This document shows positions 8,219 through 16,621 of a stretch of DNA of 64,000 nucleotides, piece by piece. Position 1 is the first letter of the stretch, and every line of letters begins with the position of its first letter. The notes under the pieces were generated by a model, which had not been told where the DNA came from, did no database searches, and saw only the letters and a program-made list of their open reading frames with translations. The position numbers and the translations under genes were made by a program. The stretch covers positions 682,001 through 746,000 of the forward strand of contig NC_014216.1 of NCBI RefSeq assembly GCF_000092205.1, written 5' to 3'. Origin of the DNA: Desulfurivibrio alkaliphilus AHT 2. Its GTDB lineage: Bacteria; Desulfobacterota; Desulfobulbia; Desulfobulbales; Desulfurivibrionaceae.

Positions 8219-9397
8219 ATGCCAATTAAAGCGCCTTATCGCCGCTTACTGGGCGGCTTGTTGCCGGCCTTTTTACTGTTTCTACTGGTGGCGGTGCTGG
8301 TTTTCAAACCGGGAGCGCCGCTTTCCCCGCCCTCGGCGACCTTATCGCCGGGCCAGCAACCGCAGCCGGTGAAGGTGGCGGAGGTGGAGGCGGGCAGCAG
8401 TATTCGGGAGTTGCGCCTGTCGGGATTGCTCAGGGCCGCGCAAACAACGGAATTGGCCTTTGAGGGCGGCGGCCGCCTGCTGGCGCGGCCGGTTAAGGTG
8501 GGAGATGGTTTTGCCGCCGGCCAGGTGCTGGCAACTCTCGACCCCGAGCCCTGGCAAAATACCGTGGCGGCGGCGCAGGCCCGGCTGGAAGAGTTGGAGG
8601 TCCGCTGGCGGCAGGCCGACAACGAGCGCCGGCGGTTGGCCCGCCTGGCCGAGGCCGGCGCGGTCAGCCAGGATGAGTTCGAGCGGGCCGAGTCGGCCGC
8701 CGCAGCCCTGAAGGCCGCCCGTCGGACGGTCGCCGAAGAGTTGCGGGAGGCTTCCCGGATGCTTGCGGCAACCGAGCTTGCGGCGCCCTTTGCCGGTTCG
8801 GTGGCCGAGGTGCTGGCCGAACCGGGGGAGTACCTGGCGGCGGGCCGGCCGGTGTTGCGTCTTAACGCCGACGGCGCCACCGCTGCCCGGGGCGGGGATG
8901 ACCGGGAAAAGCGGCGGTTGGCCGGCTTTGAGTTAATGGTCGAGGTGCCGGAGTCCCTGCTCAGCCTGCTGCCGCCGGCCCAAAGTGTCGCGGTTGCACT
9001 GCCCCGGGCCGGGCTGGAGTTGCCGGGAACGGTCCGGTCGGTGGCCGATGCCTCGCCGCTGGCGCCGTCTTTGTTCCCGGTCCTGGTGGAAATTCCCGCC
9101 GCGCCGGGGTTGCGGCCGGGGCAGCTGGCCGAAATACGGCTGCAGGTGGAGGAGCAAGGTGCCTGGCTGGTGCCGCCGGCGGCGGTGATCAACCCCGGTG
9201 GCGACCGGCCGGCCCTGATGCGATTGGGGCCGGACGGCGGGGTGGAAAGAGTTACGGTAAAACTCGGGAGCCTGACCGGTGAGCGGTTGGCGGTTTTTGG
9301 CCCCCTGCGCCCCGGTGATCGGGTGCTGGTGTCCGGCTTCAGCACCCTGGCCGCCGGGGCCGTGGTGGAGGCGATTGCGGAGGAGCCAGGGCCGTGA
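8219..9397 (+). CDS. RND efflux periplasmic adaptor (HlyD/AcrA family)
   Basis: 392-residue membrane-fusion protein that links an RND pump to an outer-membrane channel. It has one N-terminal membrane anchor (residues about 10-30), a barrel-sandwich lipoyl half (GGGRLLARPVKVGDGFAAGQVLATLD), a coiled-coil hairpin (about 115-185), the second lipoyl half, and a beta-barrel/membrane-proximal region. There is no lipobox. AAGGA lies 9 bases before the ATG. It overlaps the pump gene by 4 bases, so the two form an operon. No regulator or outer-membrane factor lies next to it. Confidence 0.88.
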   Translation: MPIKAPYRRLLGGLLPAFLLFLLVAVLVFKPGAPLSPPSATLSPGQQPQPVKVAEVEAGSSIRELRLSGLLRAAQTTELAFEGGGRLLARPVKVGDGFAAGQVLATLDPEPWQNTVAAAQARLEELEVRWRQADNERRRLARLAEAGAVSQDEFERAESAAAALKAARRTVAEELREASRMLAATELAAPFAGSVAEVLAEPGEYLAAGRPVLRLNADGATAARGGDDREKRRLAGFELMVEVPESLLSLLPPAQSVAVALPRAGLELPGTVRSVADASPLAPSLFPVLVEIPAAPGLRPGQLAEIRLQVEEQGAWLVPPAAVINPGGDRPALMRLGPDGGVERVTVKLGSLTGERLAVFGPLRPGDRVLVSGFSTLAAGAVVEAIAEEPGP

Positions 9398-12300
9398 AGC
9401 CGGGGGTGCTAGACAAATTGCACTCCCGCCCTCGGATCACCCTGGCGGCGGTGGTGCTGGTCGCCCTTATCGGGATGCTGGCCGGCAGCCAGATGCCCCG
9501 CCAGGAAGACCCCACCCTGCGCGATTACTGGGGCCAGATCCTGGTGGAGTTTCCCGGGGCCGACGCCGAAACCGTGGAGCGGCTGGTCACCGACGTATAT
9601 GAGCAGTACCTGCAGGAGGTGGAGCAGGTCAGCCGGCTGTATTCGACCTCGCGGGCCGAGCTGGCGGTGCTCAACCTAGAGCTGGCCGACGGCACCAGGG
9701 ATATCGAACAGGCCTGGGACGATGTCCGCCTGGCCCTGGAGCGGGCCGAACCCCGCCTGCCCTCTGGTGTTGCCCGCCCCCAGTTGAATCGCGATCTCAA
9801 CGAGCAGGATTCGGTGGTACTGGCGGTGGCGGGCGACAACGACCTTCTGGTGCTGCGGCAAGCGGCCCGGCAGTTGCAACGGCGGCTGCTGCAACTGCCG
9901 GAGGTTGGCAAGGTCCACCTGGTGGGGGATCCCGGGGAACAGATCACCATCACCTGGGATGAGGAAGCGGTGCGGCGGCTGGGGCTGGACGGCCGGCAAC
10001 TGGCGGCCCTGCTGGCCGCCCGCAACCGGGTACAGGGGGGCGGCGACCTGGCCGTGGCCGACAGCCGGCTGATGCTGCGGCCGTTGAGTGAATTTCAGTC
10101 GGTGGCCGAGATTAAGCAAACCCCTTTGCTGCTGCCGTCGGGGGGCACCCTGCCGCTGGCCGAGCTGGCTGAGGTCCGCCACGGCCCCGCCCGGCCGGCG
10201 GAAACCCTGATGCGGCTCGACGGTCGGCCGGTGGTGGGGCTGGGGGTGGTGCCGGTAAGCGGCGGCAATATCATGGCCTTCGGGGAGGCGGTACGGGAGC
10301 TGGTGGCGGCCGGGGCGCCGGAGTTCGCCCCGCTGGAAATCCGGGAGATGGCCTTTCAGCCCGACTGGGTGCGGCTGCGTTTGAGTCAGCTTGCCACTTC
10401 GCTGCTGCTGGGTATTGTAATCGTGGCCACGGTCCTGATTATCGCCCTGGGGCGGCGGCCCGGTCTGGTGGTGGCGGCGGTGGTGCCCATGGTAACCCTG
10501 ACGGCGCTGGGGATTTATGCCCTGGGTGGCGGGGTGCTGCACCAGATATCCATTGCCGCGCTGGTCATCGCGCTGGGGATGCTGGTGGATAATGCCATCG
10601 TCGTAACGGAAAATATTCAGACCCGGCTGGATGAAGGTAAGCCGCCGGCGCTGGCGATGCGGTCGGCGGTGCGGGAAGTGGCCGCCCCTCTGGCCGCGGC
10701 CACCGGCACCACCCTGGCGGCCTTTACCCCGATGCTGATTGCCCAGGGGCCAACCGCCGATTTTACCCGGAGTATCCCCCTGGTGATCATCCTCACCCTG
10801 GGGTTGAGCTATCTCTTTGCCATCCTGGTGACACCGCTGCTGTGTTACTACTTCCTCCGCCCCCGGGCGGTTGCCGGCGGGGCGGGTAGGCAATGGCGGC
10901 GCCTGGCCGATGGGCTGGGGCGGGTGGCGGTGAGCCGGCCCCGGCCGGTGCTGGCGGGTGCGGCCCTGCTGATTCTGGTGATGATTGTGCTCACTCCTTG
11001 GGTGGCCCGGCAGTTTTTCCCGGAGTCCGATCGCAACCAGTTTACGGTGGTAATCAAGCTGCCGGAAGGCAGCCGGCTGGAAGCCACTTCCGCCGCCGCT
11101 GGCCGCCTGGAACGAGAGCTGCTGGCCTTGCCCGAGGTGGCGGCGGTGGCGACTTTCGTTGGGCGCAGCGCCCCGCCTTTTTATTACAACCTGCCCCGCA
11201 TCCCCCGCAGCCCCAACCTGGCCCAGTTGGCCGTCACCGCCGCCGCCCCCGGTTCCCCGGACCAACTGGTCGCCTGGACCCGGGAGTGGGCCCGGCAACA
11301 GTTGCCGGGCACCGAAGTGGTGGTGCGGAAGCTGGAGCAGGGGCCGCCGGTGATCGCTCCCATCGAAATCCGTCTGTTTGGCACCGCCCCGGTGGAAGTA
11401 ACACGGCGTTTGGACACCGCCAACGGGCCGGGTCGCCCCGGGGCCTATGGCCAGCCGGCTCTGGCCGAGCTGGAAAACGCCGCCCTCCAGGTGATGGCCC
11501 AGCTTAACCAGATTCCCGGCGTCAGGGATTTGCGCCATGAGCTGAGCACCGGAGCGCCCACCAAGGTCTTTGCCGTGGACGATGCCGCCGCCGCCCGGCA
11601 CGGCTTGAGCCGCGAGGATGTGGCCCTGTCCCTGTACGGCCTGAGCCGGGGGATTGCCGCCGGTCAGTTCAGGGGCGGGGATGAACCGGTGCCGATTCTG
11701 GTCCGTTCCCCGGAGGGGGAAGATTACCCGGCGGCGGATCTGGAAAATATTTTATTGCTGACGGAAAGATCGGGCCGGCCGGTGCCGGTACCCCTGAGCC
11801 TGGTGGCCACCGCTGAACTGCAGTGGCGTCCGGCGGCCATCGAGCGCCAGGACCGGCGGCGGGTGGCCAAGGTGCTGGCCCAACTGGCCGACGGTACCAC
11901 CTACAGCCAGGTGCTGGATGAGTTGCGACCCCGGCTGGAGAAGCTGACCCTGCCGGAAGGAGTTTACTGGGAGCTGGGCGGCGATCTGGAGGGCACCGGC
12001 GAGGCCAACGCCGCCATGGCCGCCGCCGCTCCCCTGGGGTTGCTGCTGCTGCTGGCCATCCTGCTGTTGCAGTTCAACTCTTTCCGTAAGGTGGGGATTG
12101 TGCTGGTCACCGTGCCCCTGGCCGCCGCCGGGGTGGTGCCGGGGCTGCTGCTGGGGGGGCAGCCTTTCGGCTTTATGTCGTTGCTGGGCACCATCGCCCT
12201 GGTGGGGGTGGTGGTCAACAACGCCATCGTCCTGCTGGCCGTGGCCGAGCAGCGCCAGGCCGCCGGCCTGCCCACCGCCGCGGCCCTGCAGGTGGCGGTG

Positions 12301-12486
12301 AGCCGCCGGGCCCGGCCGATTCTGCTGACCACCGCCACCACCATTGCCGGGATGCTGCCCCTGGCTTTCTCGCCCTCATCCCTGTGGCCGCCGCTGGCCT
12401 GGGCCCTGATTTCCGGCCTGGCCGCTTCCACCATGCTGACCCTGCTGGTGGTGCCGGCTCTATACCTGCTGCTGTGCAAGCGATAG
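9394..12486 (+). CDS. RND-family efflux transporter permease (AcrB-like)
   Basis: 1030-residue inner-membrane pump with twelve predicted helices and two large periplasmic loops, the usual RND length and layout. The TM4 proton-relay segment reads GMLVDNAIVVTENI, so the first of the two AcrB relay aspartates (D407) is kept and the second (D408) is Asn, as in many members. The N-terminus KLHSRPRITLAAVVLVALIG places TM1 directly after a short cytoplasmic stretch. The substrate cannot be read from sequence; RND subfamilies exporting drugs and those exporting lipids or metals are both possible. The palindromic element begins 3 bp after its stop codon. Confidence 0.9.
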   Translation: MKPGVLDKLHSRPRITLAAVVLVALIGMLAGSQMPRQEDPTLRDYWGQILVEFPGADAETVERLVTDVYEQYLQEVEQVSRLYSTSRAELAVLNLELADGTRDIEQAWDDVRLALERAEPRLPSGVARPQLNRDLNEQDSVVLAVAGDNDLLVLRQAARQLQRRLLQLPEVGKVHLVGDPGEQITITWDEEAVRRLGLDGRQLAALLAARNRVQGGGDLAVADSRLMLRPLSEFQSVAEIKQTPLLLPSGGTLPLAELAEVRHGPARPAETLMRLDGRPVVGLGVVPVSGGNIMAFGEAVRELVAAGAPEFAPLEIREMAFQPDWVRLRLSQLATSLLLGIVIVATVLIIALGRRPGLVVAAVVPMVTLTALGIYALGGGVLHQISIAALVIALGMLVDNAIVVTENIQTRLDEGKPPALAMRSAVREVAAPLAAATGTTLAAFTPMLIAQGPTADFTRSIPLVIILTLGLSYLFAILVTPLLCYYFLRPRAVAGGAGRQWRRLADGLGRVAVSRPRPVLAGAALLILVMIVLTPWVARQFFPESDRNQFTVVIKLPEGSRLEATSAAAGRLERELLALPEVAAVATFVGRSAPPFYYNLPRIPRSPNLAQLAVTAAAPGSPDQLVAWTREWARQQLPGTEVVVRKLEQGPPVIAPIEIRLFGTAPVEVTRRLDTANGPGRPGAYGQPALAELENAALQVMAQLNQIPGVRDLRHELSTGAPTKVFAVDDAAAARHGLSREDVALSLYGLSRGIAAGQFRGGDEPVPILVRSPEGEDYPAADLENILLLTERSGRPVPVPLSLVATAELQWRPAAIERQDRRRVAKVLAQLADGTTYSQVLDELRPRLEKLTLPEGVYWELGGDLEGTGEANAAMAAAAPLGLLLLLAILLLQFNSFRKVGIVLVTVPLAAAGVVPGLLLGGQPFGFMSLLGTIALVGVVVNNAIVLLAVAEQRQAAGLPTAAALQVAVSRRARPILLTTATTIAGMLPLAFSPSSLWPPLAWALISGLAASTMLTLLVVPALYLLLCKR

Positions 12487-12489
12487 CCG

Positions 12490-12597
12490 GTAATCGTTCA
12501 GCAGCACCGCATCTTCGGGCGATCAGCCAGGCTTACGTACCGGGGGTACGCTGCGCCTGGCTGCTTGCCCGAACCTGCGGCACTGCTGAACGATTAC
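12490..12597 (+). repeat. 108-bp palindromic element, copy 2
   Basis: Best exemplar of the family. Outer arms GTAATCGTTCAGCAG and CTGCTGAACGATTAC are perfectly complementary. Inside, stems of 4, 6, 9 and 6 bp are separated by internal loops of about 3x3 nt, closing on a GGG loop. It starts 3 bp after the RND pump stop codon, in sense orientation. Confidence 0.9.
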
Positions 12598-12640
12598 CGC
12601 CCGTTAAACAGTCAGGTTATCCCCCTTGGTGAACGGTTAC
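12598..12640 (+). repeat. 43-bp linker element, copy 2
   Basis: Begins CGCCCGTTAAACAG and ends TTGGTGAACGGTTAC, directly following palindromic copy 2. The next bases to 12671 resemble an isolated palindrome arm (GGCTGTTCGGTTAC), and the stop codon of the JAMM gene (12667-12669) falls in that arm. Confidence 0.75.
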
Positions 12641-12666
12641 GACAGCTGCTTCAGGCGGCTGTTCGG

Positions 12667-13071
12667 TTACGGTTTTTTCAGGATCTGCAGGGGGATGTCG
12701 CGATAGTCGTTCTCTTCGATCTTGAAGGCCTTGACCGGCTCCACGCCCGCCATCAGGCTGACGATGACATAGATCATATTGGGGTCGTTGGCCAGGCGGA
12801 TGTCTTCCAGTGAGGGCCGGGCCGGGGTTTCCGGGTGGCTGTGGTAGGCCGCGACCAGTTGCAGCCCCTCCTCCCGCATCTTGCGCATGGCGGCAAACTG
12901 TTCCGCCGGGTCCATGGAGTAATGGTCCGGGGCGGCGTCGATGTTGGTTAACTCGAAGTGACGGCAAATGACCCCGTCTTTGGCGGCCAGGTAGCCGCAG
13001 GCTTCGTTGGGCTCTTCCCGGCGGCCATGGGCCAGCAGGGCGGTGACAATCTGTTCTTCGATCTGCAGCAT
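12667..13071 (-). CDS. JAMM/MPN+ family metalloprotease (M67)
   Basis: 134-residue stand-alone JAMM domain. The full zinc signature is present: E23, then H77-S-H79, S87 and D90 (HxHx7Sx2D). Bacterial stand-alone JAMM proteins such as Mec cleave ubiquitin-like sulfur carriers after the C-terminal Gly-Gly, releasing for example cysteine. It lies 12 bp downstream of the YcaO-TPR gene on the same strand, so the two are probably cotranscribed. No ThiS/MoaD-like carrier or E1-like enzyme is in view. The stop codon TAA falls in a repeat-like arm. Confidence 0.87.
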   Translation of the reverse strand: MLQIEEQIVTALLAHGRREEPNEACGYLAAKDGVICRHFELTNIDAAPDHYSMDPAEQFAAMRKMREEGLQLVAAYHSHPETPARPSLEDIRLANDPNMIYVIVSLMAGVEPVKAFKIEENDYRDIPLQILKKP

Positions 13072-13083
13072 GGCGGTAATCCT

Positions 13084-14886
13084 TTAACCGATGGATGCTC
13101 CAACAGTATTCTGTTTCTTCTCCTCAAGCATTTCGTCCAGGTGGGTGCGGGCCAGTTCCAGGTAGGGGTCCATGGTGATGGCGATTTTTAAATTGTGCGC
13201 CGCCTCCTCGTGGCGCCCAAGTTTGCGCAGGTTGATCCCCAGGTTGGCGAAATCGATGGCCGAGCCCGGCTCCAGCTCGATGGCCCGGGCAAAATGGCTG
13301 ACCGCACTCTGGTAATCGGCCAGCTTGTAGTGGCAGAAACCCAGCATGTTGTGGATGTCCTGCCGCTCCTCGTCGTGCTCGATGCCCCGGCGCAGCACTT
13401 CGATGGCCTGCTGGTAATCGCCCATGTCTTTCAGGCTCTCCCCCATATAGGCGTAAATGTAGGGAAAATCTTCTTCCTCCGGGTTCAGGCTCAGCGAGCG
13501 CTGGAAATGTTCATTGGCTTCCTGGAACAGGCCCATGGCCGCCTTTTTCTTGCCCAGGAAAAATTCAATGAAGTAGGCCTCGGGCATGATCCTGGCCATT
13601 TGCATTAGTTGCTCGATCTGGGCCGAAGCAGGGCTGATCTGCTCGTGGGCCAGCTTGGCGGCGAACAGGCCGACGTTGCGGCTGTTGGAGCGTTCCCGGA
13701 AATCGGCGCCGGGGATGATGGTGTAGATGGCGGGGATCTGCAAATCCTGGTGCATGGTATTAACCACAAAGACCTCCATATCCAGCCTGCTCAGGGCCGC
13801 CAGGCAGCGGTCGATCTCCACCTTCATATTGTTGTCGCTCAGGTCGGGCAGGTCGCTTATTTTTACCGTGCGGCCCGGGTGAGTGATGTAATCCATCTCC
13901 TCCAGCGACAGGGGTTTGGGCAGCCCGCTGGCCTCGTAGTTGGACTGGCTGTGGAAATCGCCGGACATCTGGGCCACTTCGGTGAGCGCCCGGATTAAAG
14001 CCTTGTTGGGTTCGGGGGTGGTGCCGGCGGTGTAAACAATTTCGCTGGTGGCGGGGAAGGTGGAAGGGTCCATGGCCATGGCGGATACGGTGGGAATGCC
14101 GGTATCCAGGGTGAAATCGTTTAGAAATACCCGGATGCCGTGGCGGGTGAACTTGTGCAGCAACTCCTTGGCCACCGGGTCGGTGATTGATTCGGGGTCG
14201 ATGCTGGGGGCCTTGAGGCGCCGGCGGGTCACCACCGCCGAGACGTGGCGCTCCACCACCTCGCAGAGCCCTTGCAAAATGGCCTCTTCAAAGGAATTGC
14301 CGGCGGAAGGGCCGTTGAATTCGTTGATGGCGTAAAACCAGGAATAGGGGATCAGCACCATCTCGCCCCGGTTGAGGTGGGTGGCCCAGGTCCAGCGGAT
14401 GGGGATATCGTTGATCAGCCGGGCCAGGGTCTCTTCCGAGGTCTTTTCATCGTGGACCGACTGCAGCAAATACCTAAGCGGCAGCAGCGGCAGCCCCTGA
14501 TCCTTGAGCTCGCCGTAGGTGGCTCGCAGGAAGTTGGCCGGTTTCTGGTTGAAATCAAAGAAGCTGAAACGCTCGATCAGCTCCATGCAGGCGCTGGCCT
14601 GGGACTGTTCCGGGGTGCAGCCTTTGCCCAGTTGCTTTTTGTTGCGGATAACCTCAAACGCTTCCCGGCCGCAGACACTGAAATAAACCGGAATATCCAG
14701 CCGGCCGGTATCAACCCGGCGGATATCGTTTAAGATATCAAGCTTAACTTCAGCCAGTTTCCGTTTCAGTTTGGCAATGGTCTCCTCCGGGGTGCAGAGC
14801 TTGTCCTGGTCGTAGGTGTAGCTTTTCAGGCAATCCCCGTAGGTAATGGGGGCGGGAGTAGGCAGTTGCCGGTTGATCTTGTTCAT
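13084..14886 (-). CDS. YcaO-domain protein with C-terminal TPR repeats
   Basis: 600 residues. Residues about 60-400 form a YcaO domain with the ATP-binding signature pieces SACMELIERF, EEAILQGLCEVVERH and ALIRALTEVAQ. YcaO enzymes phosphorylate a peptide amide and install azoline or thioamide bonds. Residues about 430-590 are at least four tetratricopeptide repeats ending in long helices, likely a partner-binding surface. There is no N-terminal precursor peptide gene or TfuA partner next to it. The start MNKINRQLP is the only reasonable ATG. The substrate is unknown, and the JAMM protease downstream is the only obvious partner. Confidence 0.9.
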   Translation of the reverse strand: MNKINRQLPTPAPITYGDCLKSYTYDQDKLCTPEETIAKLKRKLAEVKLDILNDIRRVDTGRLDIPVYFSVCGREAFEVIRNKKQLGKGCTPEQSQASACMELIERFSFFDFNQKPANFLRATYGELKDQGLPLLPLRYLLQSVHDEKTSEETLARLINDIPIRWTWATHLNRGEMVLIPYSWFYAINEFNGPSAGNSFEEAILQGLCEVVERHVSAVVTRRRLKAPSIDPESITDPVAKELLHKFTRHGIRVFLNDFTLDTGIPTVSAMAMDPSTFPATSEIVYTAGTTPEPNKALIRALTEVAQMSGDFHSQSNYEASGLPKPLSLEEMDYITHPGRTVKISDLPDLSDNNMKVEIDRCLAALSRLDMEVFVVNTMHQDLQIPAIYTIIPGADFRERSNSRNVGLFAAKLAHEQISPASAQIEQLMQMARIMPEAYFIEFFLGKKKAAMGLFQEANEHFQRSLSLNPEEEDFPYIYAYMGESLKDMGDYQQAIEVLRRGIEHDEERQDIHNMLGFCHYKLADYQSAVSHFARAIELEPGSAIDFANLGINLRKLGRHEEAAHNLKIAITMDPYLELARTHLDEMLEEKKQNTVGASIG

Positions 14887-14991
14887 GCTGTTCCTCTGGT
14901 TTCCGGTGATCTATAAAATAAATGGTGTTTTTTTATCTGGCCGACGCAGCAGGAATATGCCCAAGGCCTTTGGGGTTGTCAAGTGTTCCAT

Positions 14992-15056
14992 CGGCACGGC
15001 TGTTCGCTTACGGCCCGTTATGCCGGCAGGTTAGTACCCCTGGTGAGAACGCTTAC
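14992..15056 (+). repeat. Partial palindrome arm followed by 43-bp linker element
   Basis: The isolated right arm (GCACGGCTGTTCGCTTAC, 14994-15011) runs straight into GGCCCGTTATGCCGGCAGG and the rest of the linker, ending GCTTAC at 15056. Its orientation is plus, opposite to both flanking genes. The lpxL stop codon is the adjacent triplet. Confidence 0.7.
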
Positions 15057-16025
15057 TTACCGGTAAAGATCCGGTTCGCCGGGCGGCCTGGTCTTGAACC
15101 TTTGGTGGATCCACAGGTACTGTTCCGGCGCGCGGCGCACCTGCTTTTCAATGACCTGGTTCACCGTGGTGGCATCGGCCACATCGTCGCCGCTGGGAAA
15201 ATTCTCCAGGGCCGGTTCAATGCGGACCAGATAACGGCCGTCGGGCAGCCGTTGGGAGTAGAAAGGCAGCACCTTGGCTCGGCCCAGCTTGGCCAGCCGG
15301 GCGGTGGCCACCAGGGAGGCGGCGGGCACGCCCATGAAGGGGGCAAAGACCGTGTCCCGGCGGCCGAAATCCTGGTCCGGGGCATACCAGGTGGCATTGC
15401 CCCGGCGCAGTTGTCGCACCACCCCGCGCAGATCGGTGTTGGGCAGCAGGTCGTCGAAATAGCGTTTGCGGGCCTGAACCATCAGCCGCTCCACCACCGG
15501 GTTTTTGGCCGGCTTGTAGATGGGGTAGATCCCCTGGACGTGGGGGCCGAAAAGGCGGCCGCTGATCTCCAGCGTGGTGTAGTGGCCACCCAGCAGAATC
15601 ACCCCGCTGCCGTCGGCCCTGGCCGCCGCCAGGTTTTCTTCGCCTTCCACCGTGTAGAGGGCGGCAATCCGCCTGTCGCTGCCCCACCAGCCCAGCAGGG
15701 CCTCGAAGATGGCCATGGCGCTGGAGGCGAAGTTCTCCCGCACCAGATGTTCACGTTCCCGGTCGGTTAATTCCGGGAAACATAGTTGCAGGTTGGTGCG
15801 GGCGATCTGCCTGCGCCCCGGCAGCAGGGTGTAAAGAACTAACCCCAGCCCCCGGCCCAGCCGCTGCAGCCAGCGGGTGGGCAACTGGATGAGCAGCCAG
15901 AACAGGCCCATCCCGAGCCAGCTCAGCCAGCTCAGCGGGGTCCAGGGCGAACTTTGCTGGCCACGCTTAAAGCGTTTCCAGCGTTTTTTCCACAGTTTTT
16001 TTTTCTTCTTTTTCTTTTCTTTCAT
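15057..16025 (-). CDS. lpxL: Lauroyl/myristoyl acyltransferase (LpxL/HtrB family)
   Basis: Inner-membrane acyltransferase that adds a secondary acyl chain to lipid A. The catalytic HX4E (HYTTLE) sits about residue 147-152. YAPDQDFG and FAPFMGVPA blocks are family hallmarks. A hydrophobic anchor (about residues 30-50) precedes the domain. The N-terminus carries an unusual run of lysines, encoded by an A-rich tract. There is no clear ribosome site before the ATG, so a downstream start is possible. It could be LpxL or LpxM type; sequence alone does not settle it. The stop codon is in a repeat-derived GTAAG edge. Confidence 0.87.
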   Translation of the reverse strand: MKEKKKKKKKLWKKRWKRFKRGQQSSPWTPLSWLSWLGMGLFWLLIQLPTRWLQRLGRGLGLVLYTLLPGRRQIARTNLQLCFPELTDREREHLVRENFASSAMAIFEALLGWWGSDRRIAALYTVEGEENLAAARADGSGVILLGGHYTTLEISGRLFGPHVQGIYPIYKPAKNPVVERLMVQARKRYFDDLLPNTDLRGVVRQLRRGNATWYAPDQDFGRRDTVFAPFMGVPAASLVATARLAKLGRAKVLPFYSQRLPDGRYLVRIEPALENFPSGDDVADATTVNQVIEKQVRRAPEQYLWIHQRFKTRPPGEPDLYR

Positions 16026-16061
16026 TGGCGGACTGCACGAAGCGGGAGTGCAAGCGATATT

Positions 16062-16559
16062 TTAAGGGCAACTCTCCCTTACTTCGGTGGTAAAGCCCAC
16101 CACCTTGTCCGTTTGGGGGATGGTAATAAGCCGGTAGGGCTGGGTAGAGATTTCCGTGACCTGGCAACCGTCGTCCGGCACGGTAAAGCGTACGGTGACC
16201 ATCAGGCTGTGCTCCCGTTCCCGCACCTCCACCACCTCCACCCGGTAGCCGTCGGTGTCGCGCCGGCCAAGAAAGGTTGCCACCACCATATGCTGGTTGA
16301 AATCCACCGCCGGCTGGGCCGGCGGAGTGACAAAGGCGGTTTCATGTTCCTGCCACAACTGGTTGTAGGCCGCCTGCTTTCGTAGCGCCGTCAGCCGTTC
16401 GCCGTCAATTCCGCTGGTCTGGCCGGAGGTCAACAACAAAGATGCCACCGGATCGCCGGGGTCATCGTTGTCGTTCTTGTCATTGTCGTCGGCGATACAG
16501 CCGCCAAGGCTCCAGGCAAGCAAAAGCATCGCGGCCAGTAAGGCAAAACCACTTTTCAT
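16062..16559 (-). CDS. PrcB-like lipoprotein
   Basis: About 165 residues with a lipobox LGGC at the end of the signal peptide, so membrane-anchored on the periplasmic side. The C-terminal part (NQHMVVATFLGRR, then PYRLITIP) resembles the PrcB_C domain found in protease-complex subunits of spirochaetes and other phyla. The ATG at 16557-16559 has GAGG at 6 bases; the ATG four codons upstream (16571) has no ribosome site and lies at the edge of a repeat. The lipobox is followed by an Asp/Asn-rich linker (DDNDKNDNDDPGD). Function is unknown. Confidence 0.75.
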   Translation of the reverse strand: MKSGFALLAAMLLLAWSLGGCIADDNDKNDNDDPGDPVASLLLTSGQTSGIDGERLTALRKQAAYNQLWQEHETAFVTPPAQPAVDFNQHMVVATFLGRRDTDGYRVEVVEVREREHSLMVTVRFTVPDDGCQVTEISTQPYRLITIPQTDKVVGFTTEVRESCP

Positions 16560-16579
16560 CTTGTGCCTCATAAATATTC

Positions 16580-16621
16580 GTAACCGTTCACCAGAGTACT
16601 AACCTGCCGGTCTAACGGGCC
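16580..16621 (-). repeat. 43-bp linker element, copy 4
   Basis: The plus strand begins GTAACCGTTCACCAGAG and ends CTAACGGGCC, joining palindromic copy 3. Its outer end, extended to AATATTCGTAACCGTTCA (16573-16590), is repeated inverted at 16718-16735, so the whole composite is flanked by 18-bp inverted ends. Confidence 0.8.

Noticed and set aside
8035-8220. 61-codon minus-strand frame before the RND adaptor
   Set aside because: It lacks a ribosome site, its composition is unlike neighbouring genes, and it lies in a region with a degenerate linker element.
9676-11601. 641-codon frame antisense to the RND pump
   Set aside because: High GC gives long shadow frames; its sequence is proline/glutamine/histidine-rich and the plus-strand pump is unmistakable.
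12384-12632. Reading frames through the palindromic elements sharing the peptide HLRAISQAYV
   Set aside because: The shared peptide comes from the repeated DNA in several frames, not from a protein family.
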